Shown: positions 8,032-17,105, counted from the first letter of the stretch. The stretch: DNA of 32,356 bases from Actinomycetota bacterium (GCA_020200675.1 JAIVIG010000286.1:1-32356), one strand, 5' to 3'. Made by a program: numbers and translations. Notes: generated by a model not told the origin, from the letters alone.

Positions 8032-9114
8032 ATGGCGCGCGTAAGAGAGATAGCCGAGGCGGTAGAGAAGATAGCCCCAGGGGCTCTGGCGGAAGATTGG
8101 GACAACGTCGGGCTCCAGGTTGGAGAGCCCGGTGGCGAGGTCGACCGGGTGCTCGTCGCCCTGACGCCCCTGCCGGAGGTCTTCGAGGAGGCGGAGGAGG
8201 TCGGGGCGAACTTCCTGCTCTTCCACCACCCGCTCATCTTCCGGGCTCTTTCCAGCGTGAACACCGCGTCTTATCCCGGGGATCTCATCGCGCGTGCCGT
8301 AAGGGATAATCTGACCGTCTACGCCGCCCACACCAACTACGACGCCGCCCCCGGAGGTGTCTCGGTCGCCCTGGCGGAGTCTTTGGGGCTCTCGGGACCG
8401 CTGGGGATCGTGGCTCCGCGCGGAGGGTTGCGCAAGCTCGTCGTCTTCGTCCCCGAGGAGAACGCCGACGAGATCTCGGATGCCCTCACCGAGGCCGGCG
8501 CGGGCGTCATCGGGGACTACACGCACTGCACCTTCCGCGGGCCGGGGACGGGAACCTTCTTCGGCGGCGAGGCCACGGACCCGTACGCGGGCGAGAAGAG
8601 CCGCCTGGAGCGAGTGCCGGAGCTCCGCCTGGAAACCGTGGTCCCGGCACACGGTACCTCCCGGGCCGCCGCTGCCGTCCGCGCCGCCCACCCCTACGAG
8701 GAGCCCGCCTTCGACGTCTATCCGGTGGACGGACACCCGGAGGGATGTGGCTACGGTCGCGTAGGGATGCTGCCGGAGCCGCTCACGCCGGAGGAGCTGC
8801 GCGAGCACGTCTCGGACTCCCTGGGCTTCCCGGCTCGCCTCGTAGCGGAGCCAGAACCGGGCCGGAGGATAGAGCGCGTCGCGGTCCTCGGGGGTTCGGG
8901 CAGCTCTTTTCTCGGGGAGACAGCTGTCTCCGGCGCGGACGCCTACGTCACCGGTGATCTCGACTACCACGACGCGCTGCTGGCCGAGTCCCTGGGGCTG
9001 GTCGCTATCGACGCCGGGCACGCCGCAACGGAGCTACCGTCCCTCGAACCGCTCGCCCGGAGGCTTGCCGAGCTCGTGGACGTTCCGGTCTCGGTGAGCC
9101 GCGTCCAACGTTAA
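8032..9114 (+). CDS. Nif3-like dinuclear metal center hexameric protein
   Basis: AEDWDNVGLQVG, LLFHHPLIF, VYAAHTNYDAAPGGV, TGDLDYHDALLAESLGLVAIDAGHAATE motifs of the YbgI/YqfO family. Confidence 0.92.
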   Translation: MARVREIAEAVEKIAPGALAEDWDNVGLQVGEPGGEVDRVLVALTPLPEVFEEAEEVGANFLLFHHPLIFRALSSVNTASYPGDLIARAVRDNLTVYAAHTNYDAAPGGVSVALAESLGLSGPLGIVAPRGGLRKLVVFVPEENADEISDALTEAGAGVIGDYTHCTFRGPGTGTFFGGEATDPYAGEKSRLERVPELRLETVVPAHGTSRAAAAVRAAHPYEEPAFDVYPVDGHPEGCGYGRVGMLPEPLTPEELREHVSDSLGFPARLVAEPEPGRRIERVAVLGGSGSSFLGETAVSGADAYVTGDLDYHDALLAESLGLVAIDAGHAATELPSLEPLARRLAELVDVPVSVSRVQR

Positions 9115-9207
9115 CGGTCGCCGACGCTCTGGCTGCATTCAGCGCCCGCTCCGTGCGAGGCGAGCCTCCCTTACAACGGTTCCGTGGGTTGAGGGCGACC
9201 GGCGTGA

Positions 9208-10575
9208 TCAAGGAATAGACTCTACCTCCGATCGTGGTTCTCCGCCCTGCTCGACTATGTTCGCGATCTCCGCTTGGAGCGTGGACGTCACCTGTTCCGG
9301 GGAAGAGACGCCCCTGACCAAGGCGTTGAACTGTTCGCTCATCTTCAAAGACATTTCGGGATAGGAAGGGCTGGACGGCCGGGGCCGGGCGCTCTGGATG
9401 GCTTCTCTGCCCAGGGCGAGGATCGGCACCGTCTCGAGCACCTCGTCGTCTTCGTAGAGGGTTTCGAGGGTCGGTAGATAGGATCCCCTTAGCGCACGCG
9501 TCCTCTGTTGTTCGGGAGCGCTGAGGTATTGGATGAAGGTCCACGCCGCGTCCCGATTTCCGGAGGCGGTGTTGATAAAGAGGTTCCAGCCACCGAGGCC
9601 ACTGTAGGTACGGACCCCTTCGGCGATCACCGGGAGGGTTACAATCCCGACCTGCTCGGGCCGTATCCTGGATTGGGTAGGGTCGGTCGAAAGGGCGTAG
9701 GCGAACGGCCAGTTTCGCATAAAGACCGCGTCTCCGTCCCCGAAGACCGTGTACGACTCGAGCTCCTTGTAACTGGAGACCGCCTTCGGGGCCACCCCGT
9801 CCGTCACCATGCTCTGTTCCGTCCGGAGTCCTTCGAGGGCCTGCTCGCTCCCGACGACCACCTCATCCGGGTCTCGCGGGTCGAGCACGTCCCCGCCAGA
9901 GGTCCAGACGTACTCCAGCCCGTTCACCACCCCACCCTCGTAGTCGGCCCCCTGGAAGACAAACCCGTACTGCGTCCCGGAGTCTCTCTGCACCTTTCTG
10001 GCCTGCTCCTTTAGCTCGTCCCACGTCCCGGGCGGGTCCGAGAATCCGCTATCTTCGAGGAGGTCCTTGCGGTAGTAGAGCATGCCGGCATCCGTGAACC
10101 ACGGTACGCCGTACACCGCGTCTTCGTAGGTATTGGATTCGATGGTGTACGGGAGATACTGCTCGCGCGCTCCCCTGGTAAAAAACTCGGAGAGGTCGGA
10201 GATCCAACCTTGCGCCGCGAAGCGGGCCGGCCAGGTGACGTCGCCGCTAATTACGTCGATCTCCCCGCCGCCGGCCTGAAACTCGGTGCGGAGCTGCTCG
10301 TAGTACTGTCCGGTGTCCGCCGGCATCTCCCGGTAGCGCACCTCGATCTCGCCCGCGTGCAACCGGTTGAACTCCTCTACTTGCTGCCGGAAGGTCCCGG
10401 ACTCGTCGGGCCCGTGCGAGAAGGTCAGCCTGACCGGCGCCATACCCGACTGGCCTTCACCGGAACATCCCACTCCTCCTAGCAGCACCGCGCTCGCGAG
10501 CCCTCCCGCGCCCAGCCTCAGGAACTCTCTGCGGCTCAGTGCCCGCCTTCCCGCGCGGTTACCCAACGTCGCCAT
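9208..10575 (-). CDS. extracellular solute-binding lipoprotein of a sugar ABC transporter
   Basis: Twin-arginine/lipobox N-terminus RRALSRREFLRLGAGGLASAVLLGGVGC; SBP family 1 features (ERAWTFIQYLSAPEQQ-like region). Confidence 0.88.
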   Translation of the reverse strand: MATLGNRAGRRALSRREFLRLGAGGLASAVLLGGVGCSGEGQSGMAPVRLTFSHGPDESGTFRQQVEEFNRLHAGEIEVRYREMPADTGQYYEQLRTEFQAGGGEIDVISGDVTWPARFAAQGWISDLSEFFTRGAREQYLPYTIESNTYEDAVYGVPWFTDAGMLYYRKDLLEDSGFSDPPGTWDELKEQARKVQRDSGTQYGFVFQGADYEGGVVNGLEYVWTSGGDVLDPRDPDEVVVGSEQALEGLRTEQSMVTDGVAPKAVSSYKELESYTVFGDGDAVFMRNWPFAYALSTDPTQSRIRPEQVGIVTLPVIAEGVRTYSGLGGWNLFINTASGNRDAAWTFIQYLSAPEQQRTRALRGSYLPTLETLYEDDEVLETVPILALGREAIQSARPRPSSPSYPEMSLKMSEQFNALVRGVSSPEQVTSTLQAEIANIVEQGGEPRSEVESIP

Positions 10576-11908
10576 AGTTCCGGCCCGCTCTCTCCTGGAG
10601 GGTGAAGAAGAAGGTCGCCCCGCACTTCCAGGCGTTGCCCAACAGGTTCTCCAGCGCCACCTTCAGCAACCTCGCGTCTCCGTTCGCGGCGAGACCGGGC
10701 GTGATCTGGACTTCCACCTCGCGTTTGGGGTGCGCCCGTCGGAGGTCGTCCGAGATCTCGCCCGCCATCGCGCTCAGGTCGACGCTCTCCGAGCGCATCT
10801 CGCCTCGCGTGAGGCGCGAGAGGCTCAACAAAGCGTCGATAAGTTCTCCCATGCGTCCGGCCCCGGCCCGCACGCGCCACAGGTAGTCCCTGCCCTCATC
10901 GTCGAGTTCGTCGGCGTAGTCTTCGAGCAGCATGTGGCTGAAGCCGTCGATACCTCTCAACGGCGCCCTCAGGTCGTGAGAGACGGAGTAGCTGAACGTC
11001 TCGAGCTCTCTGTTTGTTGCTTCGAGCTCCTGGTTGGTCTCTTCGAGTTCCTTATTGGTTTCTTCGAGCTCCCGGTTGGCCTCTTCGAGTTTGGCGCCGA
11101 TGCGCTCGGCCCGGGCGCGGCTGTCGTCTAGCACCCGGACGACGCCGAAGAGGCAGGCGCTCACCAGGAAGCCACCGAAAAGCACGAGTAGCGGCAGCTT
11201 GCTCTGCCAGCCGCTCTCGAAACTCGGGAGCGAATCGAAGTAGAGGCTCCAGACCCTCCCCCCGACCTCGAGCGTGGTGAGGTCCGAGAAGCGGGGGGAA
11301 TAGGAGGCGTCGTTGGCGTGCAAGACCCCATCGTCGTCGTGCAGGAGATGCTCGTCGTCGAGGTCAGCCCCGTCGAAGATGGCGGCGCGCTGCGTGCGCT
11401 TGGCGAACGCATCGTACCCGAACAGGCGCTGGTTCGGTCCTTCGGAGGGCTCGATGTATTTGATGGGGAAGTACTCGTAGCGCTCGCCGTCGGGCAGCAG
11501 GGCATAGTCCGAGACCCCCTCTTCGTGGATTTCGGACTCGAATTCGTCCTTCTCCTCGGACCCCACGCGCTCCGAATAACCGACCGCCTGCACGCCTGGA
11601 TAGCGTTGCCGAAGATCCGTGCCGTCCACGTACTTGCTAAACTCGTCCCTCTCGACGGCCTCGCTGGCGGCAAAGAGCCCGCGCACGTCGAGCATCGCGT
11701 CCACATAAGCGCTCATGCGCCGATCTATGGCCCGCTGGGTCGTCTGCACCGCCCCGTCGAACCTGGTCTGCTCTTGTGCCCTGAGGTTCTGGGAGACGTA
11801 GTACCAGGCCAGGACCGTCAGGATCAAAGCCCCCAATAAAACGACGTGAGCAGCCGCGCGGCGCAAACGTCCCAGGGCAGCCGATAATCCCCACTTTCGC
11901 CCCTTCAT
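10559..11908 (-). CDS. CHASE-domain sensor histidine kinase lacking most of the HATPase domain
   Basis: N-terminal TM, CHASE-like region (YPGVQAVGYSERV), helix repeat LEETNKELEETNQELEATNRELE, H-box SYSVSHDLRAPLRGIDGFSHMLLEDY, N-box ALENLLGNAWK joined directly to GATFFFTLQERAG. Confidence 0.85.
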   Translation of the reverse strand: MKGRKWGLSAALGRLRRAAAHVVLLGALILTVLAWYYVSQNLRAQEQTRFDGAVQTTQRAIDRRMSAYVDAMLDVRGLFAASEAVERDEFSKYVDGTDLRQRYPGVQAVGYSERVGSEEKDEFESEIHEEGVSDYALLPDGERYEYFPIKYIEPSEGPNQRLFGYDAFAKRTQRAAIFDGADLDDEHLLHDDDGVLHANDASYSPRFSDLTTLEVGGRVWSLYFDSLPSFESGWQSKLPLLVLFGGFLVSACLFGVVRVLDDSRARAERIGAKLEEANRELEETNKELEETNQELEATNRELETFSYSVSHDLRAPLRGIDGFSHMLLEDYADELDDEGRDYLWRVRAGAGRMGELIDALLSLSRLTRGEMRSESVDLSAMAGEISDDLRRAHPKREVEVQITPGLAANGDARLLKVALENLLGNAWKCGATFFFTLQERAGRNYGDVG

Positions 11909-12317
11909 GTCAAGAGGCTACCTTCTCGTAGAGCGCTCGTCGAGGCGGCCAGCGACTCGTACCGGAATCGTGGTGCGCTGCCGGTGAGCAAGCGTTCAAC
12001 GCGATAGCCGGTGGGAACTCGAGAGCCGGGGGCGGCTTGTTGCACGGGCTCCTCCTTATCGCAGCTCTCTTTGGTGCGGGATCTCGCCGCCGTTCGCCGG
12101 CATGGTTCTCCAGAAGGGCACGTGACCTTGTCCGCCCATCTCGCGAGGAGCTGCCTCTATCGCAGCGCCAAAATACACCTCCCGTCACCCCGATTAATGG
12201 CAGCAAAAGCCGAGCGTGTCAAGTGTTGGCGGTAGGGCGGAAGGGTTTGCCTCGCTTTGCCGCGCGGCCTCCCGTGACGAGCGCTCCCGTATGCGCCGAG
12301 GAGAGCCTTCGGAGCGG

Positions 12318-13265
12318 CTAGCCGTCCATTGAACGCTCTAGCTCTTCCCTCGTAGGCAGGGCGCTCATCGCCCCGTAGGCCGTGCAGGCGATGGCGCCCG
12401 CAACCGTGCCCCGCCGGGTCGCCTCGCGCACGTTCTCTTCGTCCCACGCGCTCTCCGAGAGGTGCGTCAGCGCGGCTGCCAGAAAGGCGTCTCCGGCTCC
12501 GGTCGCGTCCAGGATCTCGTCGACCTCGAAGGCCGGTACATGGCCGCTGAACTCGCGGGTGACGTAGACCGCTCCGTCCGGCCCGAGGCTGATCAGGGCG
12601 AGCGTAGCGCCGCGGCCGAGTAGTATCTCCGCCGCCTCTTGCGGGTCTTCGGTCCCGAGCATCGGCGAGAGCTCGTCGTTGCCCATCTTTATTATGCGGG
12701 AGCGGTCGAGGAGCGGGTCCACGACCTCGCGGGCGGCTTCGGGACTTTTCCAAAGGTGCTCCCGGAAGTTGACGTCGAAGGACAGGGGTACGTCGAGTTC
12801 CTCCGCGAGATCTGCGGCGCGGTGTATGGCCGAGCGCGAGGGGTCCTTTATGAGCGGTATGCTCCCGAAGTTCACGAAGGAGGCCCCGGAGAGGACTTCT
12901 CGGGTGACATCCTCCGCGCTGAGAAGCTCGTCGGCCGCCGGGTCGGAGCGGTAGAAGGTGAAAGAGCGGTCTCCGTCCGCCGTTACCTCGACGAAGGCGA
13001 GTGAGGTGCGCGTGGGCGGCTCGCAACGACGGACCGCCGAGATATCCACGTCCTCGGCCTCCAGAGCCCGCAGGATGAAGTCTCCGAAGAGATCCTCCCC
13101 AACGCTCCCGATGAACGCCGCCTCCGACCCGAGCCTCGCGGCGGCCACAGCCACGTTTGCGGGCGCCCCGCCCGGCCGGGCGGTGAAGGGCAGCTCGACC
13201 TCGGACTCGCTCTCGTCCCGGTAGATGTCCGACACGACCTCGCCCAGAGTCACTATCTTCCCCAA
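12318..13265 (-). CDS. PfkB-family carbohydrate kinase (fructokinase-like)
   Basis: GGAPANVAVAAARLG, IGSVGEDLFGDF, DATGAGDAFLAAAL motifs. Confidence 0.9.
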   Translation of the reverse strand: MGKIVTLGEVVSDIYRDESESEVELPFTARPGGAPANVAVAAARLGSEAAFIGSVGEDLFGDFILRALEAEDVDISAVRRCEPPTRTSLAFVEVTADGDRSFTFYRSDPAADELLSAEDVTREVLSGASFVNFGSIPLIKDPSRSAIHRAADLAEELDVPLSFDVNFREHLWKSPEAAREVVDPLLDRSRIIKMGNDELSPMLGTEDPQEAAEILLGRGATLALISLGPDGAVYVTREFSGHVPAFEVDEILDATGAGDAFLAAALTHLSESAWDEENVREATRRGTVAGAIACTAYGAMSALPTREELERSMDG

Positions 13266-13292
13266 GGTTACCTCCGTTCCGTAACAGGGTGG

Positions 13293-14366
13293 CTAGATGA
13301 CGACTTCTCCCAACTCCCGTATCTCTTCGTCCGAGTACCCGGCCTCCCGCAAGGGCGCCACCACGTCCCGTTCGAGGTCCGGCACGTAGCAGACGATCAG
13401 GCTGGCTTCTCCTTCCGGGACGATGCGCGTCTCCCCGAGCGCCGCCGGCAGGACGCAGGACTCGCCAGTCTCCAGCGTCTCCGCCCCTCCCGCGTACTTG
13501 ATGCGCGCCGGGTCGCTCACGTTGGAGAGCGTCAGGCAGCGTCCGGGGTGGAAGTACTCCGTGTAGGGCTCCGTGAGGATCCAGCGTTCGAGGGCGAAGT
13601 AGGGGCCTGCGCAGCACAGGATGCGGCGGTTGGTGACGGCCCGGCCGTTCTCCAGGGCGAGTCCGGGGTTCGGGCGCGGGTGGTAGTCGGTGCGCAGCTC
13701 GTCCAGGGCGGCGTCGATGTTCGCGTTCCACGTCTCTTCGTCCAGGGGATTGCCGTAGAGGTCCTCCGGCATCACGCTCTGTCCGAGATCCGAGGTCTGC
13801 TGAACCTCGAAGATCAAAGTATCCGGGCCGAATGAGTGGATCACGCCGCCTGGGACGTAGACGGTGTCGCCCGGTCGTATAGGGTAGCGAAGCATCACGG
13901 CGTCGTAGTCCTGGGCCTTGAACGCCCGGTACAGGTCTTCCCGGTCCACGCCCTCCTTGACCCCGGCCAGGATAGACGCGTCCGGCGCCGCCCAGAGGAT
14001 GTGCCAGGCCTCGGTCTTCCCGTGGGGCTCGCCGTGTTTCCTGCGGGCCGTCTCGTCGTCGGCGTGGAGGTGGACGGGGAGCATGTGCGAGGCATCGAGG
14101 AACTTCTCCAGGAGCGGGAAGTGCGGGCCGCGCCAGCCCTTGCCGACCAGCTCGTCCGGGTACTCCTCCACCAGGTCGTGGAGCTTCTTACCGGCGTAGG
14201 GACCGTTCTCGACGTCGGCGGGCGCGTCGCGGTAGTCGCTGACCTCCCAGGTCTCGGCTACGATGCCCTCGGGCACGTCCCTCTTGTCGAGCATCTCGGG
14301 GATCAGACGCTCCCCGAAGGCATAGGCGCGAACGTGGTAGGTGAGTTTTATCGGGTACGGTTGCAT
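13293..14366 (-). CDS. class I mannose-6-phosphate isomerase-like protein
   Basis: MLPVHLHADDETARRKHGEPHGKTEAWHIL...GDTVYVPGGVIHSFGPDTLIFEVQQTSD. Confidence 0.9.
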   Translation of the reverse strand: MQPYPIKLTYHVRAYAFGERLIPEMLDKRDVPEGIVAETWEVSDYRDAPADVENGPYAGKKLHDLVEEYPDELVGKGWRGPHFPLLEKFLDASHMLPVHLHADDETARRKHGEPHGKTEAWHILWAAPDASILAGVKEGVDREDLYRAFKAQDYDAVMLRYPIRPGDTVYVPGGVIHSFGPDTLIFEVQQTSDLGQSVMPEDLYGNPLDEETWNANIDAALDELRTDYHPRPNPGLALENGRAVTNRRILCCAGPYFALERWILTEPYTEYFHPGRCLTLSNVSDPARIKYAGGAETLETGESCVLPAALGETRIVPEGEASLIVCYVPDLERDVVAPLREAGYSDEEIRELGEVVI

Positions 14367-14384
14367 GGCGCCCTCCGCATCGTT

Positions 14385-14900
14385 TTACGGCCCAAACCTG
14401 TCGTCCTGAAGTTTAGCTGTATCCGGGATCTCCGGGTACGCCCTGGCGCGCCGTGGGGCCAGGGCGACGGCGCCGTAGACCCCGGCGTCGGCCCCCAGGT
14501 CGGGCGGTACGATTGCCAGGTCTTCCTCGAAGACGGGCATCAGACCGGCGGAGACCGTCTCGCGCATCGGTTCCAGCAGAAGCTCTCCGGCGTTCGTGAC
14601 GCCGCCCCCGATCACCACGACCTGCGGGTTGAAAACGTGTACCAGGTTGATCACCCCGCACCCCAACCGCCGTCCCGCGGCTCGGATCAACTCTACGCCG
14701 AGCCCGGGCGATGGCCGTCCCCGACGCGAGCGCTTCGAGGCAGCCGTGGCCGCCGCAGCCGCACAGAGGGCCATCCTGCTCCATCACCATATGGCCCACT
14801 TCACCCGCTGCGCCCTTCTGGCCTTCGAGAAGCTTGCCGTCGACGATGACACCGCCGCCTATGCTCGTGCTGACGGTAATGTAGATCGGTACTCTTCACC
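14385..14900 (-). pseudogene. ROK-family sugar kinase, 5'-truncated and internally deleted
   Basis: VPIYITVSTSIGGGVIVDGKLLEGQKGAAGEVGHMVMEQDGPLCGCGGHGCLEALASGTAIAR, then a frame change to GLGVELIRAAGRRLGCGVINLVHVFNPQVVVIGGGVTNAGELLLEPM; the N-terminal ATPase motif is missing. Confidence 0.88.
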
Positions 14901-15053
14901 AAAATAGAGCGTTCCCGCCTCCGAGCCGTCCTGCGTCTGTTCGGCGCCGCAGCCGATCAGGAGCCCCATCGAACCCATCGCCCCCAGACCCAGAAAAGTC
15001 TTGCAGCTTATGCGCCTGCGGCTTAGCCCGGGCCTTGTCTTCGCGCCGTCCAC
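14898..15053 (-). pseudogene. N-terminal fragment of an ABC solute-binding lipoprotein
   Basis: MDGAKTRPGLSRRRISCKTFLGLGAMGSMGLLIGCGAEQTQDGSEAGTLYFGEE: Tat/lipobox signal only, then runs into the ROK fragment. Confidence 0.7.
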
Positions 15054-15136
15054 ACTCCTCCTGTATTCGCAATCCCTGGAACAAGTATAGACATCCTACA
15101 AACCTGGCGCTGATGAGATCCGGTTTTCTCCTGGAG

Positions 15137-15952
15137 CTAGGTACTCGCCAGGTGTCGGTCTAGCTTGTCGAGCAAGGCGGTCGGGAGCGGGAACGCGTGC
15201 CGAGCGGAGAGGTCGTCCATCAGCTCTCGCCCCCACTCCCAGGCGGATCGGTAAGCGCGCGTCAGCTGATCCGGCTCCAACGCCGCGGTACAAGTTTGGA
15301 ATCGCGCGTAGGAGGCCGGCGAGACGTCCTCTTCCAGACGCCGGGATGGGCTCAGCCAGTTGGCAGTGCTCCTCTCCGCGAGCCGCGCTGTATGGAGCAG
15401 GTGCCGGTGGACGAGGGCGAGGAACGCCAGGGATCGGGCGTACTCGCCCCGCATGAGGAGATTGCTGCCCATCAACGTCCAGTTGATCAGGCCATAACAC
15501 GAGGATCTGGCTTGCTCCGGCGTGTCCTGATCCGGCGGGCGACGGACGAGGTTGCTTACCAGTCGGGTCAATCCGCCGTCGCTGTCCAGTAGCACCGCCG
15601 ACTCGACCGACGGGAACCAGGCGGTACGCCACCCCTCGATCAGGTCGACGTCCGAGGCTTTCTCGAAGTGGAACTCGCCCCTGACGAGGTTCTCGAAGAT
15701 GGCGGTGCCGTTCCCGAACTCATTCACGTAGTAGAGCCCGACGGAGGCTATCCGGGCGACCCATGCTCCCTCGTCCACCTCGTCGAGCGCCTCGTCGAGC
15801 GCCTCGTCTCGAAAGAAGAAGTAGAACTCAATGTCCGAGAATCGGTCTCCTTCTCCCTGCGCGAACGAGCCATACATCAGCGCCGCCACCACGCGCTCGT
15901 CCCGTTCACAGGTCTCGCGGACCGCTTCGATCATGGCTTCTTGTTCGAGCAT
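15137..15952 (-). CDS. nucleotidyltransferase resembling lincosamide nucleotidyltransferases Lnu(B)/Lnu(F)
   Basis: MYGSFAQGEGDRFSDIEFYFF nucleotidyltransferase motif, IFENLVRGEFHF, LMGSNLLMRGEYARSLAFLALVHRHLLHTARLAERSTANWLSPSRRLEED. Confidence 0.82.
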   Translation of the reverse strand: MLEQEAMIEAVRETCERDERVVAALMYGSFAQGEGDRFSDIEFYFFFRDEALDEALDEVDEGAWVARIASVGLYYVNEFGNGTAIFENLVRGEFHFEKASDVDLIEGWRTAWFPSVESAVLLDSDGGLTRLVSNLVRRPPDQDTPEQARSSCYGLINWTLMGSNLLMRGEYARSLAFLALVHRHLLHTARLAERSTANWLSPSRRLEEDVSPASYARFQTCTAALEPDQLTRAYRSAWEWGRELMDDLSARHAFPLPTALLDKLDRHLAST

Positions 15953-16104
15953 TGGAGCCTCCTTACTTCCTCGGCGTCGTCCGGTAAGAGGGTTGCGCGG
16001 AGATGAGAGGTTAGCCGGTCCTGGGAAGAAACAGCGAACGCAGCGGGGATCTGTGTCGGACGGAGGCCTAGCTCATGGCCTCCAATCTAGCATAGGCCAA
16101 GAAG

Positions 16105-17040
16105 TCAAGAAAGCCGCGTTAGGTACACCTGGGGGAGCAGGTCATCCACCTCGTCGGGGCGAATCTCGCCGGAGGTTGGGGTGAGCGCGTTGGCGGCGGC
16201 GCAGGCGGTGCTGTAGACAGCGGCGTCGAGGACGGACGCGCCCCGGCTGAGGGAGAGCAGGGTACCCGCCGCCATAACATCTCCGGAGCCGATAGGGTTT
16301 ACCGCCTCCACCCGCGGCGGCTCGACACTCCACAGCCCGCCAGAGTCGTCGCCGAGCATAGACCCGGAAGCCCCCTCCGAGACGAACGCCCACCTGGCTC
16401 CCGCGTCGGTGAGCGCGGCGACGGCGGCGCGGGCGTCGGGCTCGCCGTTCGGGAGGTTCAGGGTGGCCGCGACTTCTTCCAGGTTCGGCTTGACCAGGAA
16501 GGGGCCCTCTTCGAGAGCGGCGCGTAACGGGGCTTTCTGGGCATCCACGAGCACCCGCACGCCGGCTTCGCGCGCAGCCTTTGCGAGCCGGGCGTAGAAG
16601 TCGTCGGGAACGCCGGGTGGGAAGGAGCCGATGAGGCAGAGAGCCCGGGCCTCCTTGAGGTTTTCGGCCACGATCTCTTCGAGTGCGGCGACGTCCCTCT
16701 CGGAGACGGGGAGCGCCTCTTCCACCAGCTCCGTCACTGGACCGTCGTCGGGGATCAAGGTCGCGCAGGTTCGCGTCGGAGCGTCGTCTTCCGTCCAGAC
16801 GACCTCGTGCGGCACGCCCTGCGCGTCGAGCTCTCGCGCTACGAAGCGCCCCGGATCTCCGCCCAGAAAGGTCGCGAGCAGCGCCCGGCCTCCGAGCACC
16901 GTGGCCGCCCGGGCGGCGTTGACCACCTTTCCCGACGCGGTGACACGCACCTCGTACGCCCGGTTTACGGCGCCGGGTTCGAGGCTCCCGAAGCGCAGCG
17001 TACGTTGCATCGCGGGCGTCCCGCCAACAAACAGGATCAC
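16105..17040 (-). CDS. PfkB-family hexose-phosphate kinase (1-phosphofructokinase/tagatose-6-phosphate kinase-like)
   Basis: GTG start at 17040; VILFVGGTPAMQRTL...SGKVVNAARAATVLGG...NPIGSGDVMAAGTLLSL. Confidence 0.88.
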   Translation of the reverse strand: MILFVGGTPAMQRTLRFGSLEPGAVNRAYEVRVTASGKVVNAARAATVLGGRALLATFLGGDPGRFVARELDAQGVPHEVVWTEDDAPTRTCATLIPDDGPVTELVEEALPVSERDVAALEEIVAENLKEARALCLIGSFPPGVPDDFYARLAKAAREAGVRVLVDAQKAPLRAALEEGPFLVKPNLEEVAATLNLPNGEPDARAAVAALTDAGARWAFVSEGASGSMLGDDSGGLWSVEPPRVEAVNPIGSGDVMAAGTLLSLSRGASVLDAAVYSTACAAANALTPTSGEIRPDEVDDLLPQVYLTRLS

Positions 17041-17105
17041 GACAGATCCGCCTTCAATCTCTTGGCTGACTGCTGATGGCTGACAGCTCCTCCCGAAGGG
17101 AGGAC

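Noticed and set aside
6546-8264. 572-aa minus-strand ORF
   Set aside because: Arg/Pro-rich shadow ORF overlapping the aldo-keto reductase, PAP2-like and Nif3 genes; no domain recognisable.
10990-11095. Imperfect 21-bp tandem repeats
   Set aside because: They encode the heptad LEETNKELEETNQELEATNRE signalling helix of the histidine kinase; common in such kinases.
12157-13731. 524-aa minus-strand ORF
   Set aside because: Low-complexity R/G/P composition, overlaps real fructokinase and ManA genes in another frame.
13836-14849. Long plus-strand ORF (337 aa)
   Set aside because: Antisense to ManA and the ROK remnant; typical high-GC shadow ORF.
15777-15806. 12-bp tandem duplication (GCGCCTCGTCGA)
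   Set aside because: In-frame DEALDEALDE duplication inside the nucleotidyltransferase gene; minor length variation, not a distinct element.
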